64,000 nucleotides of DNA from Proteobacteria bacterium DTSAM18 (GCA_028767165.1 JARACJ010000001.1:738520-802519), one strand, 5' to 3'; shown: positions 43,963 to 53,594, numbered from the stretch's first letter. Made by a program: numbers and translations. Notes: generated by a model from the sequence alone, not told the origin.

Positions 43963-44616
43963 ATGTCGCTGCGTGACCAACTGGTGTCCAAGGGGCTTGT
44001 GTCCAAGAAGCGGGCACGGCAGATCAACCGGGAGTCGAAGGCCGAGCGAAAGCAGGCCGAGGGTGCTCGCCGGAGGAAGAAGCAGGTCGAGCGGGAGGCC
44101 GCCGCCGAGGAAGCTCGCCGCAAGGCCGAGGCCAAGGAGGCACGGCTTCGGGAGCGCAAGGAACGTGAGGAGGCCAAGGCGGCCCACGAGCACGTCTACC
44201 GGGTGCGGCAGATCGTCCGGAACAACCGCCTCGGTGGCCGCGGGCCGGTGCCCTTCGCCTACCGTCTGGGGGAGACCGGTCGCGTTCGCATCATGTTCCT
44301 CAAGGACGCCCTCGCCAGGGATCTCCGGGTGGGTCGGGCGGCCATCGCCGGCTTCGAGGTCGAGGGCGGCGAGTGGGAGTACCACGTGATCACGGAGCGC
44401 GGTGCCCAGAAGCTCGCGGAGGTGGAGCCGTCGGCGCTCGCCCACTTCGTGCAGGACACGAAGCACCTGCGGGATCCCTCCGAGGTACTGCTGTTCCGGC
44501 AGTGGGAGGGGGGGCTCGGTCCCCACCGTGTCCATGACGCGGGCGAGCTGAAGGCGCTGTTGGAGCGTGAGCGGGCCCGTGATGCCGAGCTGTCCACGGA
44601 GGAGGACGAGGCATGA
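43963..44616 (+). CDS. DUF2058/YaiL-like protein
   Basis: The 217 residues begin MSLRDQLVSKGLVSKKRARQ, the helix-turn typical of YaiL/DUF2058. A long, highly charged coiled coil follows (about 25-75, rich in RKKQVEREAAAEEARRKAE), then a small mixed domain with PFAYRLGETGRVRIMFL. The family is nucleic-acid or ribosome associated in other species, but its function is not established. The stop overlaps the next gene's ATG (ATGA), so they are coupled. Confidence 0.75.
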   Translation: MSLRDQLVSKGLVSKKRARQINRESKAERKQAEGARRRKKQVEREAAAEEARRKAEAKEARLRERKEREEAKAAHEHVYRVRQIVRNNRLGGRGPVPFAYRLGETGRVRIMFLKDALARDLRVGRAAIAGFEVEGGEWEYHVITERGAQKLAEVEPSALAHFVQDTKHLRDPSEVLLFRQWEGGLGPHRVHDAGELKALLERERARDAELSTEEDEA

Positions 44617-45068
44617 CCTGGCGCACGCTCCTCCTCGCATCGCTCCTCGCGGGTTGCACCATGGCCGGCAAGGTCAAGGGACGGGTCGTGCAGGGGCCCC
44701 CGGTGGCGCTGCAGACCTCCACCGGCGAGATGGTGCCCCTCGTGCTCAAGGGCCCGCTCCTCGAGGCCCTGGCACACACCGAAGGGCACTGGGTCGACGT
44801 CAGCGGCCGCTACAACGGCAGCAAGCTCAAGGTCGAGGAGTGGTACCCCGTGCAGGGGGCCCACGGCATGAGCGCCTGGATGGGCACGCTGCAGCCCGGC
44901 CCGAACCTGCTGGACTTCCGCACCGGTGCGCTCTACCGGGTGGTGTTCGACGATCCGTCGATGGAGGCCTGGGTGGGCAGCGTGGTGCTCGTCGAAGGCC
45001 GCCAGGACAACCCCGAACAGATCCACGTGGTCCACGGGCAGGTGCTCGTGCACGGCTCGGAGCTGTGA
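44613..45068 (+). CDS. small lipoprotein, unknown function
   Basis: The 151 residues start with a lipoprotein signal (TLLLASLLAGC, Cys15). The mature part is a small all-beta domain with VALQTSTGEMVPLVLKG, a GHWVDVSGRYNGSKLKVEEW strand pair and VVLVEGR, which looks OB- or SH3-like. It is translationally coupled on both sides: ATGA with the YaiL-like gene and GTGA with the methyltransferase gene. No family is recognised. Confidence 0.75.
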   Translation: MTWRTLLLASLLAGCTMAGKVKGRVVQGPPVALQTSTGEMVPLVLKGPLLEALAHTEGHWVDVSGRYNGSKLKVEEWYPVQGAHGMSAWMGTLQPGPNLLDFRTGALYRVVFDDPSMEAWVGSVVLVEGRQDNPEQIHVVHGQVLVHGSEL

Positions 45069-45754
45069 GCGAGGCCTGGTCGGCGAGCGAGCCCGTGCCG
45101 GGCGTGGTGATCCACCAGCCTGCCGACGGCTTCCGCTACAGCGCCGAGGTGTTCTGGCTCGTGGGCCTCGTGCTGGAAGGGGGGATGCCTTCCTCCGCGC
45201 TGGATCTGGGAACCGGCAGCGGTGTGATGCCCATGCTGCTGGCTGCCCACGGCGTCGATGCGGTGGGCGTGGACGTGCAGGCGCGCTGGAAGGAGGCCTG
45301 GGAGCGCACGCTGCAGCGCAGCCGTGTGCCGGGGCACGTCGAGCTGCGTGTGGAGGCCGTGCAGGACCTGTTCCTGGGACGGGTCTTCGACGCGATCGTG
45401 TGCAACCCGCCCTTCTTCGCCCCGGGGTCCGGTCCGGAGCCGGCCGACCCGTTCAAGGCCGCAGCCCGCTTCGAGCACCACGGCGGGCTGCGCGACTTCG
45501 TGCAGGCGGGGCTGCGGCACCTGGCCCCCGGCGGGCGTCTGTGGTGGGCGATCCCCACGTCGAGGGAGGGGGAGCTGCTGGCGTTCCTTCCGGCGTCCCA
45601 CCGGGTATGTGGCGGCTACAGGGTGGGGCGTCGGCGCTCCCTGGTGCTGGTGTCCGATCGCCCCCAGCAGGTGGAGGGGTTCACCTCCATCCCGGGCCGC
45701 GGGGAGGTGGTCGATCGCTGGTACGACCTGGCCAGGAAACGGCCGGCGGGTTGA
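45065..45754 (+). CDS. TrmN6-like N6-adenine methyltransferase
   Basis: A class I S-adenosylmethionine methyltransferase: ALDLGTGSGVMPMLLA (SAM loop), VGVDVQ, and the NPPFF motif (in IVCNPPFFAPGSGPEPAD) that marks N6-adenine enzymes. The opening IHQPADGFRYSAEVFWL, with a Gln/Tyr before the SAM strand, is typical of TrmN6, which modifies A37 of valine tRNA. The 229-residue length fits. The GTG start overlaps the lipoprotein stop. Other adenine methyltransferases share the motif, so the substrate is inferred. Confidence 0.85.
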   Translation: MSEAWSASEPVPGVVIHQPADGFRYSAEVFWLVGLVLEGGMPSSALDLGTGSGVMPMLLAAHGVDAVGVDVQARWKEAWERTLQRSRVPGHVELRVEAVQDLFLGRVFDAIVCNPPFFAPGSGPEPADPFKAAARFEHHGGLRDFVQAGLRHLAPGGRLWWAIPTSREGELLAFLPASHRVCGGYRVGRRRSLVLVSDRPQQVEGFTSIPGRGEVVDRWYDLARKRPAG

Positions 45755-45785
45755 CGGCACCGGGCGCGCTCTGTAGGTCGAGGGC

Positions 45786-46286
45786 ATGAGCACCTCCCTC
45801 CCGCTTCAGGTCCGCAGCCTTCCCCGAGCCCGCATCAGCGCCGACGAGGGGGTCACCGGGCACCTCGCCCGACTGGCGTCGCAGGATCTGCAGACGTCCG
45901 AACGGGCCGGCAGGGTGGTGGTGGTGCGGACGGACAGCGTCGATCTCGTGGCGCTTCACCCGGCCATCCTCCAGATGATGACCCTGGGCCGGTTCATGGC
46001 CGGGCTCACCACCACGGTCACCGCCGGCGGCCCGGTCGAGGCGGTGGGTCTGGTCGGGCCCGAACGCGAAGGTGGCACCCGCATGGCCTTCCTGGAGTGG
46101 TCCGACAGCCGCTGGTGGCAGTGGCGGGGCCGGGCGGTCGGCGACGGCGTCCAGGCGCTCGAGCGGAGCGCTGTCCAGGGCGACCCGATGCCTGATAGGC
46201 TGGGGCGGTGGTGGCGTCTCGCCCGTCGGTCCAACCTGCGGATGTCGATGACGCGCACCGGAACCGAGCAGCGGGTGTCGACGTGA
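45786..46286 (+). CDS. conserved-looking protein of unknown function
   Basis: The 166 residues show a regular alpha/beta pattern (VVVVRTDSVDLVALHPAILQ, MAFLEWSDSRWWQW) and a basic, Arg-rich end. There is no signal peptide or membrane helix. Its stop overlaps the GTG of the next small gene, which suggests coupled translation. I do not recognise a family. Confidence 0.5.
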   Translation: MSTSLPLQVRSLPRARISADEGVTGHLARLASQDLQTSERAGRVVVVRTDSVDLVALHPAILQMMTLGRFMAGLTTTVTAGGPVEAVGLVGPEREGGTRMAFLEWSDSRWWQWRGRAVGDGVQALERSAVQGDPMPDRLGRWWRLARRSNLRMSMTRTGTEQRVST

Positions 46287-46621
46287 AGAAGGGTGCGCCA
46301 GGTCAGGTGGACAGGAGCGAAGGGGTTCCACGGGGGCAGGGACGCCTGCCGGGTGAGGGGATCCCGCCCGGGCAGGGGATTCCGCCGGAGCAGGGGCGAG
46401 CCCCCGATGCGGAGGGCACCATCCTTCCGGGCACCGAGGGACAGCTGCACCGGGGCGCGCCCGGTCAGATGGACCCTTGGGAGGTCAACCCGTGGGAGCC
46501 GGTGCAGCTCGATCCCGGTGACGACCCCTGGGCGAGCGGCGAGGCGGATCTGTACGCGCAGCATCCGCGGTCGGCCGAGGCCCTCCCGGAGGCGGACGAC
46601 GCGCCGCAGGACGTCGAGTAG
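46283..46621 (+). CDS. small Gly/Gln/Pro-rich protein
   Basis: GTG 46283 overlaps the preceding stop. The 112-residue product is low complexity with short degenerate repeats of the type GxGxxPGQGIPPEQG, then an acidic end. It is likely disordered. It could be a non-coding remnant, so support is limited; the coupled start is the main argument for a gene. Confidence 0.4.
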   Translation: MKKGAPGQVDRSEGVPRGQGRLPGEGIPPGQGIPPEQGRAPDAEGTILPGTEGQLHRGAPGQMDPWEVNPWEPVQLDPGDDPWASGEADLYAQHPRSAEALPEADDAPQDVE

Positions 46622-46654
46622 GGCCGGTAGCGTGCCCCAGGGCGGTGAGGGGAC

Positions 46655-47728
46655 CTACTGGGCCGGGTGGTAGAGGTCTTCCCAGATGGCGTCGGCGCGC
46701 TTGCGTCCCACGCGGACCTCGCGGCAGAACCACTCCCAGGACGCCACGACGTCGTCGGGCCCGGGCTCGGGCTCGTCGGACACACAGATGGTGTGGCCGG
46801 GACGGGTCTGGGAGAAGCCGCCGCCGAGGAAGCGGTAGGTCTGGTGCAGGGCCTTGGCGGCGTCGCCGTCGCCGTAGGCGCTCATGGCACCGGCGAGCCC
46901 CATGGCCACGGCATCTTCGGCGGCACCGAGAGGCGGCAGGATGCTGTCGACCGGGAGCTGGCACAGGTGGCTGAGCAGCTCGGCGATGCCCACGATGAGG
47001 GCTTCGTCGCGGGCGTCGTTGTCGGACACGAGACCGGCCGCGGTGGTGAGCCAGCGGGTGGCGGCCTCGCGGACGTCGGGGCGCAGGCGGGCGAGGATCC
47101 AGTCGTACCTGCCGCCCTGGATGCCCTCGATCAGCTCGTGCAGGCTGGTGTCGGGCGGGATCGGATCCTGGGCGTCGTCCATGCTGCCGGTCATCCAGCG
47201 CATGAGGGAGTCCGGGCGGGCGCCGGACAGGGAGCGGCCGTGGCGAAGGGCCACAGCGATGCGGAGCAGCGGAGGCACGGGGGCGCCGAAGAGGACGTCG
47301 AGGACGCTGGGGTCGTCGGTGGCACCGACGTCGCGGAGCACGGCACGCATGCCCGCCACGACCTCCTGCGCTTCGGGGCGGTCGTCGTTGCACAGCCGCA
47401 TGTAGGCTTCGGTGGCCGGGTGGGTGCCCATGCCGTTGCGCTCCACCTGGAACCAGCCGCCCACGCCGTGGGGGGTGAGGGTGGCGAGCATCGGGGCATC
47501 CGGCGGACCGGGCACCACGACGGTGGCGCCCCGGCCGTAGTCGCGACCGACGCCACAGGACGCGAGGACGGGCGCGTAGAAGATCGCGGGGCCGGGCACG
47601 TGGTGGATCTTCTCGGGATCGCCGAGGATGCTGACGTGGAGTCGGAAGCCGAGCTGCCGTGACCTGGTGAGCAGCATGATGCCGGCGGTGAGCGTGCTGG
47701 GGCTGCTTCCAACGAGAGTCACGTGCAT
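46655..47728 (-). CDS. unknown protein with Rossmann-like N-terminus
   Basis: The 357 residues start with VTLVGSSPSTLTAGIMLL, a nucleotide-binding-like strand and loop, and continue as mixed alpha/beta to ~130 and then mostly helical. A conserved-looking GMGTHPATEAYMRL and RFLGGGFSQTRPGHTICVSD are visible. No catalytic motif or family is recognised. It starts 4 bases downstream of the KptA-like/Nudix gene, so the two are made together and may act on the same substrate. Confidence 0.65.
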   Translation of the reverse strand: MHVTLVGSSPSTLTAGIMLLTRSRQLGFRLHVSILGDPEKIHHVPGPAIFYAPVLASCGVGRDYGRGATVVVPGPPDAPMLATLTPHGVGGWFQVERNGMGTHPATEAYMRLCNDDRPEAQEVVAGMRAVLRDVGATDDPSVLDVLFGAPVPPLLRIAVALRHGRSLSGARPDSLMRWMTGSMDDAQDPIPPDTSLHELIEGIQGGRYDWILARLRPDVREAATRWLTTAAGLVSDNDARDEALIVGIAELLSHLCQLPVDSILPPLGAAEDAVAMGLAGAMSAYGDGDAAKALHQTYRFLGGGFSQTRPGHTICVSDEPEPGPDDVVASWEWFCREVRVGRKRADAIWEDLYHPAQ

Positions 47729-47732
47729 TTGA

Positions 47733-48746
47733 TCACCGCGAGGTCGGGACGAGTTGGGGATCGGGGGTGACCCCGTAACGAAGGGCCAGATCTTTCGCCC
47801 GCTTCATGAGAGGCTGCAGGCTCGTGTGCGTGACGATCTGACAGGCCCGCTCGGCGGAGAACCACCCCACGGCCCCGATGCCCTCCGCCTGGGCGGGAGC
47901 GAACCGGGTGAGGGGGGACTCTGCCTGCAGGAAGTACAGGTAGATCGTCTTGAGGCGGGGCATGCCGCCCGGCGCCAGGAAACCATACCGCACTTCTCCG
48001 ATGCTGCGGATCACACGAAGCGGTACGTCGACACCGAGCTCCTCTCCGACCTCGCGCTCCGCGGCCGCTTCCGGGGTCTCGCCGGGCTCGAGCTTGCCCT
48101 TGGCGACCTCCCAGGTGACGCCGGATCGGCGCACGACCTGCACCAGCGCCATCTGCAGGCTGCCGTCCGGGCCCGCGCGCACGGGCACACCGCCGGCGCT
48201 CAGCTGCACGTCGAAGCCGTCGCGCAGGTTGAGGACGTGGCGGATGGGGATGCGGCTGGCGGTGTACAGACCGTGGTTGCGGCCCCGGTGGAACCGGTAG
48301 CCGGCGCGCCGGGCACGCAGGGTGTCGACCGCGAGGACCATCGGCTCGCCGCGGAGCCGGTGGGCGGCGCGCCAGGCCTGCGCCTCGTCGGGCGAGAGGA
48401 ACAGCTGCCGGCCACGGCTGGCGTTCACGTCCTGGCCGGGCTTGAGTCGGGCGATCTGGTCGGCCGTGGTGGCGTGGAACAGGATGTCGGGCACCCAGCC
48501 CCGGCGGCGACGTCCGGCGGAGCGAAGGCGGATGGCGGTGCCGTTGCACTCGGACACCGGCACGCCCCGGGAGGCGTGCAGGATGGCGTCGCGGGTGACC
48601 GTGCGGCCCGTGGTGAGCGTGAGGACGCTCGCGAGCTCCTGCAGATCGATCCAGCCCTCCTCGTCGGGTCGGACGTGGAGCTGACGACCCTCCGCGGTGA
48701 TGGCGGTGAGAAGCGAAGCAGAGAGTTCGGTGGGAGGGGCGCGCAC
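47733..48746 (-). CDS. KptA/Tpt1-like domain fused to a Nudix hydrolase
   Basis: Residues 8-173 follow the RNA 2'-phosphotransferase/ADP-ribosyl fold of KptA: a winged-helix start (EEGWIDLQELASVL), then ILFHATT, LFLSPDEAQAWRAA and RNHGLYTASRIPIRHVL. The KptA catalytic RH pair and the IRAxQGHS loop are not preserved (IRLRSAGRRRRG). Residues 195-320 are a Nudix domain with an intact box, Gly217-x5-Glu223-x7-REVGEELG (231-238). A Nudix enzyme joined to an ADP-ribose-type fold suggests processing of NAD-derived or 2'-phosphate products. It pairs with the downstream unknown gene. Confidence 0.75.
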   Translation of the reverse strand: MRAPPTELSASLLTAITAEGRQLHVRPDEEGWIDLQELASVLTLTTGRTVTRDAILHASRGVPVSECNGTAIRLRSAGRRRRGWVPDILFHATTADQIARLKPGQDVNASRGRQLFLSPDEAQAWRAAHRLRGEPMVLAVDTLRARRAGYRFHRGRNHGLYTASRIPIRHVLNLRDGFDVQLSAGGVPVRAGPDGSLQMALVQVVRRSGVTWEVAKGKLEPGETPEAAAEREVGEELGVDVPLRVIRSIGEVRYGFLAPGGMPRLKTIYLYFLQAESPLTRFAPAQAEGIGAVGWFSAERACQIVTHTSLQPLMKRAKDLALRYGVTPDPQLVPTSR

Positions 48747-48801
48747 GTGGTTCCTGGGATCAGACCGGTCCCTGGGTTTTAGCGTCTGCCGATCCGCGCG
48801 T

Positions 48802-50865
48802 CTACTCTGGTACCTGCTCCAGGGCCCGTTCCGGTACGGTCGCCTGGGCGGTCGCCACCTTCCACCGTGCCTTCAGGAAGTCGAGCTGCCACATCATGTA
48901 GGGGTCGCCAGGCAGCATCCGGGCGGCTTCCGTGGCCGAGTGCAGCGCCCGCTCGAGGTCGCCCTGCCGGAACCGGATGAGCGCATCGGTGTCCAGGTAC
49001 TCCCCACGGGGGCCCGAGGCGTCCAGGGCGCCCTGGATGCGTTCTGCGGCGGCGGGGAGCTCGGAGGCCGTGAGGGCGTCGTACCAGGCTTCGCAGTTGG
49101 CCCGCGCCATGTCGGTGTCGAGCTTCGGGCAGTCCCGGGAGAGCCCCTCGCTGGCCAGGGACATGGCCTTGTCGGTCTCGCCGAGCAGGGAGAAGGTGCC
49201 GGCGAGGAAGTCCAGCGGGCGGTTGGACGGGTGGGTCCGGCGGAGGATGCGATCGAGGTCCGCCTGCACGGTCGGGAGGTCCTCGGGGCCGGCGAGGGAG
49301 GCCTGGAACCACAGGAACTTGCCGTCGAGGGGGTTGAGCTTCACGCCCCGGCGGAGCAGGGCGAGGGCGCCGTTCCGGTCTCCGGAGGCCAGGGCCACGC
49401 GTGCCCTGCGCAGGAGGAAGGCGTCGGGGTTGCCGCTCACCTCGGCGGCCTGCAGCAGGGCCTCGTGGGCGGCCTCGGGATGTTCGAAGGCGAGCTGGGC
49501 GTCTGCCAGGGCCACCCACGCGTCCGGGTGCAGGCGCTGGGCCGTGGCCGCCTCACGGGCGATCTGTCGGGCCTCGTCGCGGCGGTCCGCCAGGATGAGC
49601 GCGCCGATGTGGGGCAGCAGCTCCCGGTGCAGCAGGAGCTGCTCGGGGGTCAGCGGGGAGAGCACCGCCAGCGCTTCCGCGTGCTCCCCGAGGGAGCGGT
49701 GCAGGTGCGCGAGGCTGACCCGGGCCCGACGGGCCTGTGACGCCTCGAGGGAGGAAAGCGCGGTTCGCAGGAGCGCCACGGCCTCCCGGGTGCGGCCGGT
49801 GGAGGTCATGAGCTGGGCCCGCTCGAACACGGTGAGGTCCACCCGATCCGGCTGGGACGCGTACAGGTCGAGCCACGCCTCGTGGGCGGAGCGGTGGACG
49901 TCGGCGCCCCGGGCGGGCTTGAGGGCGAGGCGGCGTCGGCGGTAGTCGATGACGAGCCGCTGGTGGGCGAGGGCCTCGTAGCCGAGCAGCCCCGTCACCC
50001 GGAGCGGGTCCTCGCCGAGCTCCTGGTCGAAGGCCAGCCAGCGGGCCTCGAAGTCGACGTCGAGGGTGCGTCCGCCGAGGTGCAGCGACGACAGGGGCAG
50101 GCGGCGGGTGCGCTGCAGCGTGCCGAAGCCCGGGTTCGAGGGGTCGCTGCCGAGTCCGAGGACGGTCTCCATGCCCTCGGTGGTGCCGGCCTCGTCGCCG
50201 AGCCCGGAGGCGCCGCGGAGGATGAGTCCGGTGGCGCCGGTGTCGACCGCCACGCGGACGGTGTGGACGCCGTCGCGGGTGGGGGAGCGGAACTGCACCA
50301 CCGTGTGGACGTGCCCGCCGTCGTAGTGGATGGGGCTGCTCTTGCGGCCGATGCGGCTGGCCTGTGGGGGGCGCAGGGTCAGGGTGTTGGTCGCGTAGTT
50401 GAGGTCGAAGACGAAGTGCTCCCAGACGTTGTTGCCCAGCAGGCCATCGATGGGCAGGTCGCCGAAGGTGTCCTGGATGCCGGGCACGCCGACGGCCACG
50501 CGGACCTCGTCGAGGGTGTGGCCGGCGATGGTCAGGCCTTGCAGCGAGGCGAGGGGAACCTCGGTGGTGTGGTTGAGCCCGGACATGCGGACGGTCTGCC
50601 GGGACTGGTCGAGGCCGAGACGTCGGGCGGTCGACGGGGACAGGATCGACAGGTCCGCGCCGGTGTCCACGAGGAAGAGCCCCTCCTTGCCGTCGGGCAG
50701 GGTGGCGAAGACGAACAGCTTGGGACCATCGGGGCGGGAGCGGTACACATCGATGCTGTGGGGATCCCCTCCGGGAGCCGCCAGGCCAGGTCCGCCGGAC
50801 ACCAGCGTACCCCACAGCAGGCCGGCGGCGACCAGCAGATGGGCGTGGATGGAACGGCGTGACAT
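48802..50865 (-). CDS. secreted double retropepsin-like protease with TPR domain
   Basis: A signal peptide (MSRRSIHAHLLVAAGLLWG...LAA) supports ATG 50865, preceded by GAGG. Two retroviral-type aspartic protease half-domains follow: FLVDTGADLSIL and, later, VAVDTGATGLIL, each followed by a flap-like LLG segment (IDGLLGNNVW, VTGLLGYEA). Residues ~365-687 are TPR repeats. Both catalytic Asp-Thr-Gly triads are present, so the chain could form an active site on its own. It is probably periplasmic. Soluble single-chain retropepsins of this kind with TPRs are seen in some environmental bacteria; the substrate is unknown. Confidence 0.82.
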   Translation of the reverse strand: MSRRSIHAHLLVAAGLLWGTLVSGGPGLAAPGGDPHSIDVYRSRPDGPKLFVFATLPDGKEGLFLVDTGADLSILSPSTARRLGLDQSRQTVRMSGLNHTTEVPLASLQGLTIAGHTLDEVRVAVGVPGIQDTFGDLPIDGLLGNNVWEHFVFDLNYATNTLTLRPPQASRIGRKSSPIHYDGGHVHTVVQFRSPTRDGVHTVRVAVDTGATGLILRGASGLGDEAGTTEGMETVLGLGSDPSNPGFGTLQRTRRLPLSSLHLGGRTLDVDFEARWLAFDQELGEDPLRVTGLLGYEALAHQRLVIDYRRRRLALKPARGADVHRSAHEAWLDLYASQPDRVDLTVFERAQLMTSTGRTREAVALLRTALSSLEASQARRARVSLAHLHRSLGEHAEALAVLSPLTPEQLLLHRELLPHIGALILADRRDEARQIAREAATAQRLHPDAWVALADAQLAFEHPEAAHEALLQAAEVSGNPDAFLLRRARVALASGDRNGALALLRRGVKLNPLDGKFLWFQASLAGPEDLPTVQADLDRILRRTHPSNRPLDFLAGTFSLLGETDKAMSLASEGLSRDCPKLDTDMARANCEAWYDALTASELPAAAERIQGALDASGPRGEYLDTDALIRFRQGDLERALHSATEAARMLPGDPYMMWQLDFLKARWKVATAQATVPERALEQVPE

Positions 50866-50939
50866 GGTGGGGACCTCGGGTGTGAAAAAGGGCGTCGTGG
50901 GGTCTGTACTCGGCACTGTGCGTCGGCTAGGGTGGCGCC

Positions 50940-51815
50940 ATGGAACTGACGAACCCACAGCGCATCGCCATGGCCCGCCTCCTCGCGCGCGGGCTCCCCA
51001 GCTGGCAGGATCGGGAGAACGCCGCTTCTCGCGCCGGCCTCACCGACGTCCAGCTCACGGGCTCGCCCCAGCAGGTCTGGGAGCTCCTGGTCGACGAGGC
51101 GGTCGCGCAGGATCGGCTCGGTGATCTGGTGCGGGCGGCTTCCCGGCTGGCGCCGGACGACGTCGCACTGCAGCGGCTGGCGGATGGGATGTCCCAGGGC
51201 AAGGTGGCCACTCCCGGTCCCGGCCTCAGGCTCGCCATCGCCGGTACGGCGTTGATGGCCCTCGGAGGGTTCTTCCTCCTCGGATCGTCGGATCCCGTGG
51301 GTGAGGGTGAAGTCCCTCAGGCTGCGGAACAACACGAGGATCGGGCGCTCCGGGTCGAGCCCGCGCAGGTCGAGACCCCGGCGCCCACCGAGGTCGCCGA
51401 GGCGCCTGCCGAAGCCCCCGAGGTGGCCGAGGCCCCCCAGCCCGTCGACGAGGTCGAGCAGGCCCCGCAACCCCCGGTCGAACAGCCCGCCGAGGTTGAG
51501 CCCGTGGCGGCCACGCCCCCGCCGGCCGCGGCGCCTCCGACCACGCCGGGCGTACCCTGTGAGAGCAGCGGTGGCTTCGCGTTCCTCGGTGAGCAGGCAT
51601 CGGGGGTGTCCGCCGGTCGTGAGTGGGTGGTGCCCCGCGCCGTGAACGTCCGCCTCGAGTATCCCTCCGAGGCCAACCGGTGGAATGCGCGCACCGAGGT
51701 GCAGTGCGTGCTGCCCCGGGGCGCGCGTGTCTCGATGGCCCAGGATCCGGTACGGGTCGACGGCAACGTCTATTGGGTGTACGTGGCGCCCGGAAGCGTC
51801 CGGCTCGACCGCTAG
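50940..51815 (+). CDS. EAD1-like domain protein with TM segment and SH3-like end
   Basis: Residues 1-80 resemble the effector-associated domain EAD1: LTNPQRIAMARLLARGLPSW, QQVWELLVDEAVAQDRLGDLVRAASRLAPDD. A membrane helix is at about 97-116, then a Pro/Glu-rich linker and a C-terminal SH3-like fold (residues ~205-291, with VNVRLEYPSEANRW and VYWVYVAPGSVRL). EAD domains mediate homotypic contacts in many predicted conflict and signalling systems. No effector enzyme is visible next to it, so the partner would be elsewhere. The assignment is by pattern only. Confidence 0.65.
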   Translation: MELTNPQRIAMARLLARGLPSWQDRENAASRAGLTDVQLTGSPQQVWELLVDEAVAQDRLGDLVRAASRLAPDDVALQRLADGMSQGKVATPGPGLRLAIAGTALMALGGFFLLGSSDPVGEGEVPQAAEQHEDRALRVEPAQVETPAPTEVAEAPAEAPEVAEAPQPVDEVEQAPQPPVEQPAEVEPVAATPPPAAAPPTTPGVPCESSGGFAFLGEQASGVSAGREWVVPRAVNVRLEYPSEANRWNARTEVQCVLPRGARVSMAQDPVRVDGNVYWVYVAPGSVRLDR

Positions 51816-51865
51816 GGAGCACACCCCACCGCCAGGGTGGGGGAGCCGGTGGCTCTGGAGGCACC

Positions 51866-52627
51866 ATGCTGCTGGTCATCGACGTCGGAAACACCAACAC
51901 CGTCCTCGGGCTCATGGAAGGCACCGAGGTGGTCGGCAAGGCGCGCATCACCACCGCCACCCGCACCACCGACGAGACCGGCATCCTGATGCGTCAGGCC
52001 CTGGAGCTGCGGGGCTACCGCATCGATCAGCTCGACGGCGCCATCATCTCGTCCGTGGTGCCCTCCGTGGTCTACAGCCTCGAGAAGGCCTGTCGCCGCT
52101 ACCTCGACCTCGACGCGATGGTCGTGGGCCGCAAGCTCAAGACCCGCCTGCCGCTGCGCACCGACAACCCCCGTGAGGTGGGCGCCGATCGCATCGTGAA
52201 CTCCGTGGCGGCGCTTCAGCGCTGGGGCGGCCCCTGCATCGTGGTCGACTTCGGCACCGCCACCACCTTCGACTGCGTGAGCGAGGACGGCGCGTACGTG
52301 GGCGGCGCCATCGCCCCGGGCTTCCGGATCTCCGAGGAGGCCCTGTTCAGCCGCACCGCCAAGCTCCCCCGGGTCGAGGTCGCGCGGCCGCCACGGGCCA
52401 TCGGCACCAACACCATCTCGGCCATCCAGTCGGGCATGTTCTTCGGCTACGTGGGCCTGGTCGACGCCCTGGCCCAGCGCTGCAAGAACGAGCTCGGCGG
52501 CGAGGCCACCGTGGTCGCCACCGGCGGCCTGTCGAACCTCCTGGGCGAGGAGTCCGAGATCATCGAGCACGTCGACCCGGATCTCACCCTTCGGGGCCTG
52601 GCGCTGCTGCACGCCTGGAACCGTTGA
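51866..52627 (+). CDS. coaX: type III pantothenate kinase
   Basis: CoaX phosphorylates pantothenate in coenzyme A synthesis. The 253-residue protein has LLVIDVGNTNTVLGL (phosphate loop), VVGRKLKTRLPLRTDNPREVGADRIVN, VVDFGTATTFDCV and VGGAIAPGF, all typical. ATG 51866 with GGAGG (51857-51861) 4 bases before it is the start; an in-frame ATG at 51623 lies inside the preceding gene. Transcribed with the glyQS genes or just before them. Confidence 0.95.
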   Translation: MLLVIDVGNTNTVLGLMEGTEVVGKARITTATRTTDETGILMRQALELRGYRIDQLDGAIISSVVPSVVYSLEKACRRYLDLDAMVVGRKLKTRLPLRTDNPREVGADRIVNSVAALQRWGGPCIVVDFGTATTFDCVSEDGAYVGGAIAPGFRISEEALFSRTAKLPRVEVARPPRAIGTNTISAIQSGMFFGYVGLVDALAQRCKNELGGEATVVATGGLSNLLGEESEIIEHVDPDLTLRGLALLHAWNR

Positions 52628-52669
52628 GCACCGGCTGCCGGCTGCAACGTCACGTGACGGTACCGGTGC
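52628..52669. other. nested palindromes between coaX and glyQ
   Basis: A perfect 12-base palindrome CGTCACGTGACG (52648-52659) lies inside an outer inverted pair GCACCGG (52628-52634) / CCGGTGC (52663-52669), which starts right after the coaX stop. It could be a terminator for coaX or an operator for glyQS; no T-tract follows. No T-box leader is visible. Confidence 0.4.
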
Positions 52670-52734
52670 TTGCTACGGTGGGGCCGACGGCATAGCCGGA
52701 GCACCTCCGGAACACACCTGCAGCAGGAGCATGC

Positions 52735-53594
<860 letters not shown>

